Source of the DNA: a virus
Length of the DNA: 37,514 bases
IMG/VR virus record: IMGVR_UViG_3300042430_001700
Coordinates: 1 to 37,514 of that record
Reading direction: 5' to 3' (one strand)
Of this stretch, positions 5,873-12,277 are shown piece by piece. How positions within the stretch are numbered: the first letter of the stretch is position 1; the number at the start of each line of letters is the position of its first letter. A program made the translations under genes and the position numbers. The notes beneath the pieces are model-generated. The model saw nothing but the letters and a program-made list of their open reading frames with translations, was not told where the DNA came from and did not search any database.

Positions 5873-7366
5873 TTACCAAATATTTTTTAAATCTTCTTGT
5901 TTAGGTGTGTGTTTTTCTAAAAATTCTCTATTACTTAATTTTTCTTGCGTCAAGTTAGGTTTAACTTCACTAATAGGTATCTCTAAATCTAATATTTTAT
6001 ATATTTCATTTTTTAGTTTTAACCCTTTCTCACCGAACCAATTAAATTCTTTGTTATTTATAAGCCAAACTAAGTAGCCTTTATCTTTTTTAAATACTGA
6101 TTCTAATGTTTGGTTATTATACTTACCAAAGTGAAACTTAATATCAGTTTTAGTTTTTGGTGTTTCTAATTTAGCTTGTAAAGATTTTCTTGTTGGTAAA
6201 ATCTTACTACCAAGCGGAAAATTTGTTAAAACTTTTTCTCCATTAAACATTGCCCAACCATTAGTATAACCTTGTTCCTCAAATGTAAAATCCTCTATTC
6301 TACCAAATCTATCTACATTACCTACTAAATCAATTACTTGTGAGCTTTCTTTACCATCTTTTATTCTTATTGCCCGACCCAAAATTTGGTAATATAGAGC
6401 AACACTATTTGTTGGTGTTGCCATTATTATAGCCTCTAAATTTGGATTGTCGTAACCTATTTGTAGCATTTGGCAGTTTATAAGTACATTGAATTTCTCT
6501 TGCCTAAAATCGCTTAAAATACGGTCTCTATCGTCACTCTTCATATCTCCATAAACAACTTCACTACCTTTTATCTTTTGCTGTAATTCTATTGCTTCTT
6601 TAACCGACGGGCAAAAAATTAAAATAGATTTAACTTTATCTTTCTCTAACTCAAAAACTGTGTCCGTAATAACTTTATCTAAATTATTTTCAATGTAGTT
6701 TTTAGTAATAGATTCCGTTGTAAATTCTGTACCTATTGAATTTAAAGTAAGGTTAGATAAATCCATACTAACTTGCTTATATTCCAACGGTGTCCAATAA
6801 CCTCTGGATGTCATTTCTTGAATTTGAACTACATGAGCAATACTATTAAATATATTAGTGTATTCTTTATTCTGCATTTTAAGCATACTTCCTTTTAAAG
6901 AGTTACTTAAAACTACAGGTGTTGCGGTTAAACCTAAAACATTTTTTACATTAGCAGTTTTTAAAAATTTATCTACTTGTGAACCTCTTTTAGAATTTCT
7001 ATGACATTCGTCCAATATGACGTATTTCAAGCCCTTTTTACGCAATGTTTCTGCGTCTTTAATAACTGAACCTATTGTGGCAAATATAACTCTTTTATCA
7101 AGCTCTTTTCTACCTAATGATGCACTATAAATTGAAGCTTCTAGTCCATAAGAAGTGTAATGTTTATAATTTTGTGTAAGTAATTCCTTTGATGGCTGTA
7201 AAACTAAAACTAATCCGTTCAGTTCTTTTGCTATTGCTGAAATTATTAGAGCCTTCCCTGCTGCGGTAGGGGCTACTATTATGGATTTACAAGGTTTATT
7301 AGAAGTTAATACTTCCACTCCTTTTTGTACACAAGTTTCTTGGTAGTCTCTTAGTTTATATTGCAT
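5873..7366 (-). CDS. superfamily 2 DNA helicase with ExoX-like C-terminal domain
   Basis: A 497-residue two-lobed helicase, probably for replication or repair fork remodelling (UvsW/SSL2 type). Motifs in order: the Q-like RDYQ (6-9), motif I APTAAGKA (32-39), motif II DECH (119-122), motif III TATP (147-150), a second lobe starting KSILIFCPS (246-254), and motif VI QILGRAIR (327-334). After the helicase core, FGKYNNQTLESV...GYLVWL (413-435) matches the small domain found at the C-terminus of ExoX-like exonucleases. Motif I is odd: the Thr or Ser after GK is Ala (codon GCT at 7250-7252), which should impair magnesium-ATP binding unless compensated. The next gene upstream ends 1 base away. Confidence 0.85.
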   Translation of the reverse strand: MQYKLRDYQETCVQKGVEVLTSNKPCKSIIVAPTAAGKALIISAIAKELNGLVLVLQPSKELLTQNYKHYTSYGLEASIYSASLGRKELDKRVIFATIGSVIKDAETLRKKGLKYVILDECHRNSKRGSQVDKFLKTANVKNVLGLTATPVVLSNSLKGSMLKMQNKEYTNIFNSIAHVVQIQEMTSRGYWTPLEYKQVSMDLSNLTLNSIGTEFTTESITKNYIENNLDKVITDTVFELEKDKVKSILIFCPSVKEAIELQQKIKGSEVVYGDMKSDDRDRILSDFRQEKFNVLINCQMLQIGYDNPNLEAIIMATPTNSVALYYQILGRAIRIKDGKESSQVIDLVGNVDRFGRIEDFTFEEQGYTNGWAMFNGEKVLTNFPLGSKILPTRKSLQAKLETPKTKTDIKFHFGKYNNQTLESVFKKDKGYLVWLINNKEFNWFGEKGLKLKNEIYKILDLEIPISEVKPNLTQEKLSNREFLEKHTPKQEDLKNIW

Positions 7367-7367
7367 T

Positions 7368-7628
7368 TTAAACTGTAAAACTTTGTAAATAAATTACTTC
7401 AACTTGTTCTTTTTTATACGCTTTTTTATGCTTTTCTAAATCTACATGTAATCTATAAAAATATTTTACAACTTCATCTTTTTCATCTATTTTATTAGCT
7501 TTTACTAAAACTTCTGTTTTATTATCTGCTGTGTTGTACTTAACACCTATCATGTCTGGAAGTGTGTAAATAATATTTCTTACGTCACCTTCTATTTTTA
7601 CGTGGTACATTGGTCTGTTAATGTTCAT
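7368..7628 (-). CDS. small protein of unknown function
   Basis: An ATG-started 86-residue protein, predicted mostly beta strand with charged turns (HVKIEGDVRNIIYTLP, TEVLVKANKI). It ends a single base before the helicase start, so the pair is almost certainly cotranslated. No family is recognised; a helicase accessory role is only suggested by position. Confidence 0.65.
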   Translation of the reverse strand: MNINRPMYHVKIEGDVRNIIYTLPDMIGVKYNTADNKTEVLVKANKIDEKDEVVKYFYRLHVDLEKHKKAYKKEQVEVIYLQSFTV

Positions 7629-7647
7629 ATCTTTTAAGTTTAATATG

Positions 7648-7989
7648 TTAATTATAGTCTATAAAGTCATCTGCAACAACTCCATAAAAGTCAGCAGTAT
7701 TTTCTTTATATTCCGTTAATTCCTCAAATACTTCAAGTAATGTTTCTTGTTCAATTGTATCTTTTACATAATTATAGTCGATAATTATATCCCGCATTTT
7801 TTCGTTACTTAATAAGTGAACATTTTCTGTATCATATTCACCAGCATAGCTTGGATAACCGTTTTTAACCTTCATATTAACAAGTTCTACAATTGCATGA
7901 ACTTTAGAATATGCTATAACAAAATAACTATCATTATTTAACACTTCTATTCTGTACATTTTTTGGTCAAACTGATGTGTATTTTTCAT
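7648..7989 (-). CDS. acidic protein of unknown function
   Basis: A 113-residue acidic protein starting MKNTHQFDQKMYRIEVL, with a mixed alpha/beta look and a very acidic C-terminus (FEELTEYKENTADFYG...). An extension to a GTG 42 bases upstream would overlap the primase gene; the ATG is preferred. It lies between the primase and helicase genes in the same operon and is not recognised. Confidence 0.6.
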   Translation of the reverse strand: MKNTHQFDQKMYRIEVLNNDSYFVIAYSKVHAIVELVNMKVKNGYPSYAGEYDTENVHLLSNEKMRDIIIDYNYVKDTIEQETLLEVFEELTEYKENTADFYGVVADDFIDYN

Positions 7990-8017
7990 ATTTTTTAATT
8001 TTAAAATGCAAAGTTGC

Positions 8018-9217
8018 TTATTTATTTTCACTTATACAAATTTTTATATCTTTTTTTCTTGTTAACACTGTTTTATATGATAGTCCAATTTTAATAGATA
8101 GCGCTTTTATTGTGAATTTACCATCTTTTTGTGTATTCCACTCTCCTGCTACCTTTAAAATTTTATCTGTATTCTTTTTACCCTCTTTTTTATTGTGTTC
8201 ACCCGATGCGATAGAACTCCTCTCTCTACCCGTTAATGTGTATATTGGGTTAAATGGGTATTTTTGTTCTTTATTCGCAAAAAGTGGTACATCAGCAGTT
8301 AACAATCTATTGCAAATACTTTGTAATTCCTCTGCATCCATGGGTTCAAAACATATATTGTTGTTAATGTGTTTAGCAAGTCCAAAAAATCTTTCTTTTT
8401 TTACTAATGGATTTAACGCTTTGATTGTTGATAGTATTCTAAAAACTGTATTATTTCTACTACCTAATGGTATTGTCTTAGGTATATATACACTTGTATA
8501 TTTTATAGGGTTTTCAGACATATCTAAAAATAAAACATCGTCTTTAAATAGTATGTTTTCTTTCATTTCATCAAGGTTGGACATCCTTAATTCCCCCTCG
8601 TAAAAGTGGTAATCGGTGTCCAACCTTTCTAAAAGCTTTTTATTTTCTCTTGTTACCACTTTTTTATCTTCTTTATTATCTACAAAAGAAGTATTAAATC
8701 TTGTAAAATTAGGGTTGTAGTAAGTGTCGTAATCATATCCAATAACATTTAATCTATCTCTTGATACAGCGGCTTTATCAGCTTTAATATCCAATACTTC
8801 ACAAATACTGTTAATTATACTTCTCATAGTTTTTAAATTAGTATTTAATTCACTATAATTATCTAATGCCACAATAATACCACTACCTATTCCTGATAGA
8901 GATTTCCAAGATGCGACAACAAAACTAAATTCAGAAAAATCAATATCTATTTTATAATCTACGTCAATATAGATAAAACCAGTAGATTTTTCTATCGTAT
9001 CTGTTTTTACATATTTATTGTGCTTATAATTTGGCACAAAGCAAGGAAGAGATTTTTTTATATCCTTGTACCGCTTTGATTCCTTGTCAAAAGTTCTAGC
9101 GTTATCTACAATTCTTTTGTGGACAATAGAAGGATTTTTTAAGTGGTGTATTAACTCTTCTAAAGATATGTTATCTACAACATTTCTGTTTTTAACATTT
9201 GTAATAATATTGAACAT
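8018..9217 (-). CDS. BT4734/VirE-N-like primase of the archaeo-eukaryotic primase superfamily
   Basis: A 399-residue protein that probably primes phage DNA replication. The N-terminal catalytic domain shows the family motifs: FIYIDVDYK (81-89) with the metal-binding DVD, SLSGIGSGIIV (106-116), and SRDRLNVIGYD (152-162), matching the R-bearing motif of BT4734-type (VirE N-terminal) primases. A helical region, GSRNNTVFRILSTIKALN and on to about 315, resembles the PriCT domain that follows such primases. The last 50 residues contain a helix-turn-helix-like stretch (FTIKALSIKIGLSYKTVLTRK). No helicase is fused to it, but an SF2 helicase is encoded downstream. A leader with an attenuator-like structure precedes the gene. 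A 208-residue plus-strand frame over it is a shadow. Confidence 0.8.
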   Translation of the reverse strand: MFNIITNVKNRNVVDNISLEELIHHLKNPSIVHKRIVDNARTFDKESKRYKDIKKSLPCFVPNYKHNKYVKTDTIEKSTGFIYIDVDYKIDIDFSEFSFVVASWKSLSGIGSGIIVALDNYSELNTNLKTMRSIINSICEVLDIKADKAAVSRDRLNVIGYDYDTYYNPNFTRFNTSFVDNKEDKKVVTRENKKLLERLDTDYHFYEGELRMSNLDEMKENILFKDDVLFLDMSENPIKYTSVYIPKTIPLGSRNNTVFRILSTIKALNPLVKKERFFGLAKHINNNICFEPMDAEELQSICNRLLTADVPLFANKEQKYPFNPIYTLTGRERSSIASGEHNKKEGKKNTDKILKVAGEWNTQKDGKFTIKALSIKIGLSYKTVLTRKKDIKICISENK

Positions 9218-9254
9218 AATTATTTAGTTTTATAAAATGCGAAACGCCATTAAA

Positions 9255-9289
9255 CAGAAAAAGACCTAGTATTGTAGAAGATAGGTCTT
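9255..9289 (-). terminator. intrinsic terminator in the leader of the primase operon
   Basis: On the minus strand AAGACCTA (9289-9282) pairs perfectly with TAGGTCTT (9268-9261) around a 13-nt loop, and five U residues complete the terminator (CUUUUUCUG). It lies 44 bases before the primase ATG, so termination here would silence the primase-helicase operon. The loop holds TCTTCTAC, which is complementary over eight bases to an upstream leader segment at 9345-9352. Confidence 0.7.
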
Positions 9290-9358
9290 AATTTCCGTAA
9301 AATGACGTTCACGTCTTTTATGTATTTTTTTAGTTTTATTATGGTCTTCTACTTCCAC
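9266..9358 (-). CDS. candidate 30-residue leader peptide
   Basis: A GTG-started frame (MEVEDHNKTKKIHKRRER... ending YLLQY) runs through the leader. Its stop codon, TAG at 9266-9268, is the first three bases of the 3' arm of the terminator, so a translating ribosome would melt that hairpin. The peptide is very basic. The start is non-ATG and the length is short, so it may be chance. Its position over both the proposed antiterminator and the terminator is what argues for it. Confidence 0.3.
   Translation of the reverse strand: MEVEDHNKTKKIHKRRERHFTEIKTYLLQY
9299..9319. other. small hairpin within the primase leader
   Basis: AAAA-T-GACG, loop TTCA, CGTC-TTTT: an eight-pair stem with one bulge, A/T-rich at its base and thus terminator-like in both orientations. 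It lies between the proposed antiterminator strand and the main terminator. Confidence 0.4.
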
Positions 9359-9403
9359 TTTTTAAACTCCGATAAATTTATTTTTTAACGTGCAGTACTA
9401 ATG

Positions 9404-9411
9404 CAAAGGTA
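9404..9411 (-). promoter_or_regulatory. possible -7 box for the primase leader transcript
   Basis: Minus-strand TACCTTTG matches TAnnTTTG and lies between the end of the split tRNA and the leader ORF. No TTG is present at the -33 distance, so activity would need confirmation or an activator. Confidence 0.35.
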
Positions 9412-9435
9412 TTGCTCGGCACTTTTTTAATTTGG

Positions 9436-9895
9436 GATTGAGACAGGATTCGAACCTGTAAATTCTAAATTAAACCTCTTCTTCTTTTGTATTCATAATG
9501 TTTTTTACAAAGAGACTTACCATGTTGGAAGTTTTCACAACCATCTTCAATACATATTATAGGAGGGTTTTTACCTCTTCTCCCATAAGGATTTCCTGGT
9601 GGGGGTAAATTATTTGGCACAACATCTCCTTCCTTTCTATGATGAGATAAATGACAAGACCTACATAAAACAGTAAGGTTTTCAACATCATTGTAATTTT
9701 CATCATTTGGTTTCATTTTAATTACATGGTGAACACAAAGGTTTTCTTTAGAGCCACAATTAGTACATTTGTTGTCGTATTTTGATAATACAAAATTTCC
9801 TATGTCTTTTTTCAATCTGTGAAAAAATTTCATAAATACTATTTTTTTATAAATATACTAAATTATGTCGGAACTACCAATTCCGCCACTCAACC
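9436..9895 (-). pseudogene. tRNA gene (Leu-like 5' half) interrupted by an HNH nuclease gene
   Basis: The 5' part (9895 downward) has the acceptor strand GGTTGAG and a D arm containing GGCGGAATTGGTAG, typical of tRNA-Leu. The 3' part (9436 to about 9465) has a complete T arm, ACAGG-TTCGAAT-CCTGT, and the acceptor strand CTCAATC. The two acceptor strands, about 450 bases apart, pair over all seven positions (one G-U). The insertion between them is almost entirely the HNH gene at 9465-9833. No anticodon stem can be rebuilt from the visible halves, and the D stem looks decayed, so the tRNA is probably inactive unless an unrecognised intron is spliced out. Confidence 0.6.
9465..9833 (-). CDS. HNH endonuclease inside a tRNA gene
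   Basis: A 122-residue nuclease. The HNH core has the McrA-type zinc layout: CTNC (23-26), CVHH with the catalytic His (33-36), N52, then CRSCH (57-61). After a proline/glycine linker there is a second finger (C94, C99, C109, H112) ending LCKKHYEYKRRR. It closely resembles the fingers of the larger homing endonuclease at 3990-4703 (LCELHYRRF). The stop codon lies within the 3' half of the split tRNA, so the gene fits tightly into that locus. It is probably a homing-type element that targets the tRNA gene. Confidence 0.85.
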   Translation of the reverse strand: MKFFHRLKKDIGNFVLSKYDNKCTNCGSKENLCVHHVIKMKPNDENYNDVENLTVLCRSCHLSHHRKEGDVVPNNLPPPGNPYGRRGKNPPIICIEDGCENFQHGKSLCKKHYEYKRRRGLI

Positions 9896-9902
9896 ATTTT
9901 AA

Positions 9903-10027
9903 GACCGTTCAGATTTTAACCCTATTTTTCAGGTTGACCAGATTTTAACCCTGTCTTATTATATTTAAAAGACCGTTCAGATTAAAAATTCTGTCTTTCG
10001 ACCTATCAAATTCTTTATCCTGTCTTT
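9903..10027. repeat. four degenerate direct repeats, GACC...CTGTCTT
   Basis: Four units start with GACC at 9903, 9936, 9971 and 10000. The last three end in CTGTCTT and the first ends in CCTATTTT. Units 1 and 2 share the 14-mer CAGATTTTAACCCT. Units 1 and 3 share the 15-mer AAGACCGTTCAGATT. Unit spacing is 33, 35 and 29. The third can fold as AAAGAC/GTCTTT. The layout resembles iterons or operator sites near the junction of the two divergent arms. Confidence 0.6.
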
Positions 10028-10036
10028 TGATAATAA

Positions 10037-10115
10037 AATACACCTCACTTGATTCTCGGCAAACAAATTCAGAGGTGTATTCTCAAAGAAATCATCAGTG
10101 AGTTTTTACAGCCGA
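10037..10115. other. three crossing complementary segments (pseudoknot-like or switching RNA element)
   Basis: AATACACCTC (10037-10046) is perfectly complementary to 10072-10081. CTCACT plus TGAT (10044-10053) is complementary to ATCA plus AGTGAG (10091-10102). TCGGC (10056-10060) is complementary to GCCGA (10111-10115). The three 5' words come first and their partners follow in the same order, so every pairing crosses the others. On the minus strand the ten-pair stem is followed by TTATTAT and may end transcription of the gene at 10133-10390. Confidence 0.55.
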
Positions 10116-10132
10116 AATTAAATAATTAATTT

Positions 10133-10390
10133 TTATACATATAAAACATCTTTAGGTAGTTCTTGTGATGGTTTAAATTTAATCATAGTAGCTAAAAACA
10201 TCTCAACGTACTTAGCCTGCTTTCTAATAGATATATCTTCCATAGAGAAGTTATACTCTTCAAACATTTTAAAAACTAAATTATCCCAAAAAACAGAATT
10301 TTCAACCAAATAGTTTCTGTTAATAACAACTTTAGATATGTTATCAAATAAGACTTCCTCGTACTCTGTTATACCTAATTTGTCTTGCAT
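10133..10390 (-). CDS. small protein of unknown function at the arm junction
   Basis: An 85-residue protein starting MQDKLGITEYEEVLFDN, helical, with no recognised motif. A TTG start 42 bases upstream would place translation before the likely transcription start, since the -7 promoter box lies at 10410-10417; the ATG is therefore chosen. Being first behind the divergent promoter, it may be an early gene or regulator, but nothing in the sequence shows DNA binding. Confidence 0.55.
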   Translation of the reverse strand: MQDKLGITEYEEVLFDNISKVVINRNYLVENSVFWDNLVFKMFEEYNFSMEDISIRKQAKYVEMFLATMIKFKPSQELPKDVLYV

Positions 10391-10409
10391 TTTTTGGTTT
10401 TTTACTCTG

Positions 10410-10440
10410 CAAATATAGAAAGTATATTTCAAATATCCAA
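10410..10440 (-). promoter_or_regulatory. divergent promoter, minus-strand side
   Basis: On the minus strand TTG (10438-10440), a 20-nt spacer, then TATATTTG (10410-10417), matching the Bacteroidetes consensus. It drives the gene that starts at 10390. Confidence 0.65.
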
Positions 10441-10488
10441 ATTAATAATTTTTAAAATAATATATATGTTAAAGTTTTGTTAAAGTTC

Positions 10489-10519
10489 TTGTATATATAA
10501 AATATAAAACTTATATTTG
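10489..10519 (+). promoter_or_regulatory. divergent promoter, plus-strand side, for the late/structural arm
   Basis: TTG (10489-10491), a 20-nt spacer, then TATATTTG (10512-10519). The first ATG of the right arm is at 10523, only three bases after the box, so the mRNA should be leaderless or nearly so. The two divergent promoters are separated by about 50 bases of A/T-rich DNA (10441-10488) that could hold shared operators. Confidence 0.7.
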
Positions 10520-10522
10520 CAC

Positions 10523-10840
10523 ATGGACTATATAAACTATAAAACCAATTTTAAAAAAATAAGTCGCCACTTAAATTTTTACAATTATAAAATAGTAAAA
10601 GAGACACAAAATGTAGTGATATACGACTTAGAATGCTCTCATCTAATAATACCAAAAAAACCAACATCTACTTTTTTATTCTTCATGCTTTTTTGTCAAG
10701 ACGAAAAGGTAATAGAGTATTATGAAACAAGCGTAGATATGTCCAGAGTAGTATCAATAGATTCTATAAGAGTAATAAAAGAGCACATAACAAAAGCAAG
10801 AACAGGATATTTTTTAAAAGATGAAGAAACCAGTATTTAA
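10523..10840 (+). CDS. first gene of the right arm, unknown function
   Basis: A 105-residue protein starting MDYINYKTNFKKISRH, with a hydrophobic beta-like middle (TSTFLFFMLFC) and an acidic-basic C-terminal helix. It is not recognised. A TTG start two codons upstream lies inside the -7 box and is rejected. Its stop overlaps the start of the GroES-like gene by 20 bases. Confidence 0.65.
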   Translation: MDYINYKTNFKKISRHLNFYNYKIVKETQNVVIYDLECSHLIIPKKPTSTFLFFMLFCQDEKVIEYYETSVDMSRVVSIDSIRVIKEHITKARTGYFLKDEETSI

Positions 10841-11066
10841 AAGAAAAGAGATTATTGTAGCAATGCCAGAAAGCCAAGGCTTATCTATGGCTACAAACTT
10901 ATGTGAAGGTGAAATATTATATTGCGGTAGCAAGGTAGAAGATTATAAGGTTGGTGATAAAATAGTATTTCAAAGAAACATAGGCATGGAAGTTAATTTT
11001 TTTCAGCAAAGATTATGGAGAATTGAAAACGAAATGCAAGTTTTATGCGGATTATCTGAAGAATAA
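10821..11066 (+). CDS. GroES-like co-chaperonin candidate (gp31 type)
   Basis: An 81-residue protein with the pattern of the GroES beta barrel: a segment GEILYCGSKVEDYKVGDKIVF (about 28-48) matches the GroES GxVxxxG...VKVGDKVLF strand pair, and the following RNIGMEVNFFQQRLWRIENEMQVLCGL matches the KYAGTEVxxxxxxYLxxxExDILAVI region. The mobile loop would be the stretch after MPESQG. Phages such as T4 and some Bacteroidetes phages encode their own co-chaperonin to help host GroEL fold the capsid protein, and here the capsid gene is in the same arm. The N-terminal strand is short (81 residues against about 95 for GroES), so this is a moderate call. Confidence 0.5.
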   Translation: MKKPVFKRKEIIVAMPESQGLSMATNLCEGEILYCGSKVEDYKVGDKIVFQRNIGMEVNFFQQRLWRIENEMQVLCGLSEE

Positions 11067-11068
11067 CT

Positions 11069-11608
11069 ATGGCAGGAACCTTAATAGATTATACGTATTC
11101 AAACGATATGGAGCTGATAGACATTGTTCTTAATCTATATGCCAGAACAGAGCTTAGAACAAATCTAGCATACAAAGAAAGAATGATTCTAAGAGAATAT
11201 ATTCTTAATGGGTATAACCCTAGAACAAAGAGGTCTTTGATAATGTCTTTATTTTTATGTAAAGAGAGTGATAACAAGGATAAAGCGGATAAACTAAAAG
11301 CTTTCAACTCTGTTTTCGGCACAAAATTAAAAAATTTAGAGGAGGTTGATATATACCTAAAAGAAAATGACGTAGAGGTCGGAAAAGAAAGATTTTTAAA
11401 AGAATACGATAAAGTCAGAAAAAAAAGAGCCGCCTCAAATCTAACAGCTTTAAATTACACTTTAAAAGCAAAAGGTTTTTTAAATAACCACCCAACAAAC
11501 CAAAGATTAAAAGTGGTAAACCCAGAACTTATTAAATTAAAAAACCAATTTTTAGACACATCTGATGAAAGGGTTTGCCTAATTGTCAATTTTAAGAAAA
11601 AAGAGTAG
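11069..11608 (+). CDS. helical basic protein of unknown function
   Basis: A 179-residue mostly helical protein. The N-terminal third is charged helices (YKERMILREYILNGYNPRTKRSL), and the last third is basic (YDKVRKKRAASNL...). Its length, charge and position a few genes before the large terminase would allow a small terminase subunit, but no helix-turn-helix is clear. It starts two bases after the previous stop, and its own stop overlaps the next start by one base. Confidence 0.65.
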   Translation: MAGTLIDYTYSNDMELIDIVLNLYARTELRTNLAYKERMILREYILNGYNPRTKRSLIMSLFLCKESDNKDKADKLKAFNSVFGTKLKNLEEVDIYLKENDVEVGKERFLKEYDKVRKKRAASNLTALNYTLKAKGFLNNHPTNQRLKVVNPELIKLKNQFLDTSDERVCLIVNFKKKE

Positions 11609-12009
11609 TGTACACAGATAAAATAGAGTTTCAAAAAGGGGCTATATTTTTTGACAAAGATTTAATAAGAAAATATTCCGATAGGAGAAAATCTTTAAAC
11701 GATAGAGACGTAAAAGATTTATTAAGAGTTGCTATTAATTACTTAAAAGAGCAAGTTGCAACTACAGACAAGTATAGTTTTGACATACCGCAAGTAGGAA
11801 TACTCCATTGTAAATATGATGAAGAGTTAAGTAAGATGCACATAAGAGCCCGAAATAATAGATTTTACGATATGTTTGCCGAGCAAGTATACAAACCTAT
11901 AAAGGGGACACCAATTAAGAAAAAGGATTCTGTAAAAAATCAATACTCAGGTAAAACAAGGGAGGAGATACAAGAATTTCAAAACACTATTGCGGATGAA
12001 GATAATTAG
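11608..12009 (+). CDS. protein of unknown function
   Basis: A 133-residue protein begun by a GTG that shares a base with the previous TAG stop (TAGTG), a common coupling arrangement. The first ATG in frame is too far inside to be the start. It combines helices (RDVKDLLRVAINYLKEQVATT) with a beta-like strand pair (FDIPQVGILHCKYDE) and a lysine-rich, disordered tail. That layout vaguely recalls HU/IHF-like proteins, but key motifs are not visible. Confidence 0.6.
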   Translation: MYTDKIEFQKGAIFFDKDLIRKYSDRRKSLNDRDVKDLLRVAINYLKEQVATTDKYSFDIPQVGILHCKYDEELSKMHIRARNNRFYDMFAEQVYKPIKGTPIKKKDSVKNQYSGKTREEIQEFQNTIADEDN

Positions 12010-12277
12010 AATAATATCTAGCAGATTTATAGACGACAGATTGGTAGGAGAAGCTGCCAAAAGATACGATAAATGCAGGAGATGCGAGTTTATGGTTAGT
12101 GATTATAGTAAAATGAGTTTTAAACAAAAAGTCTATTACAATCTTTCAAACTTATTAACTTTCATAACAAAATTCAAATTAAATGACGATAATAGTGCTT
12201 GCGGAATATGTGGATGCACAATCAAATATAAAGTCATAATTAAAGAAGAAAAATGCCCTAAAAACAAATGGAAATAA
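11996..12277 (+). CDS. small zinc-ribbon protein
   Basis: A 93-residue protein with spaced cysteine pairs: CRRC (about 27-30), CGICGC (about 71-76) and a final C in EEKCPKNKW. This is the pattern of small phage zinc-ribbon proteins that end in CPxxKW, often found close to structural genes; their role is not known. A TTG two codons upstream is rejected in favour of the ATG at 11996. It overlaps both neighbours by several bases. Confidence 0.6.
   Translation: MKIIRIISSRFIDDRLVGEAAKRYDKCRRCEFMVSDYSKMSFKQKVYYNLSNLLTFITKFKLNDDNSACGICGCTIKYKVIIKEEKCPKNKWK

Noticed and set aside
7990-8031. GTG-started extension of the gene between primase and helicase
   Set aside because: It would overlap the primase gene; an ATG with a normal context follows 14 codons later.
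7977-8603. Plus-strand open frame of 208 codons
   Set aside because: It lies antisense to the primase, whose motifs are clear; its Leu/Ser/Phe-rich sequence is the usual shadow of an AT-rich gene.
9436-9895. Group I intron within the tRNA
   Set aside because: The HNH frame leaves only some tens of bases outside it and no P/Q/R/S core motifs were seen; an intron overlapping the frame cannot be fully excluded.
9903-10027. Possible CRISPR array
   Set aside because: The repeats are degenerate, units differ in length, and there are no unique spacers or cas genes.
10391-10432. TTG-started extension of the small gene at the arm junction
   Set aside because: It would place translation upstream of the -7 promoter box.
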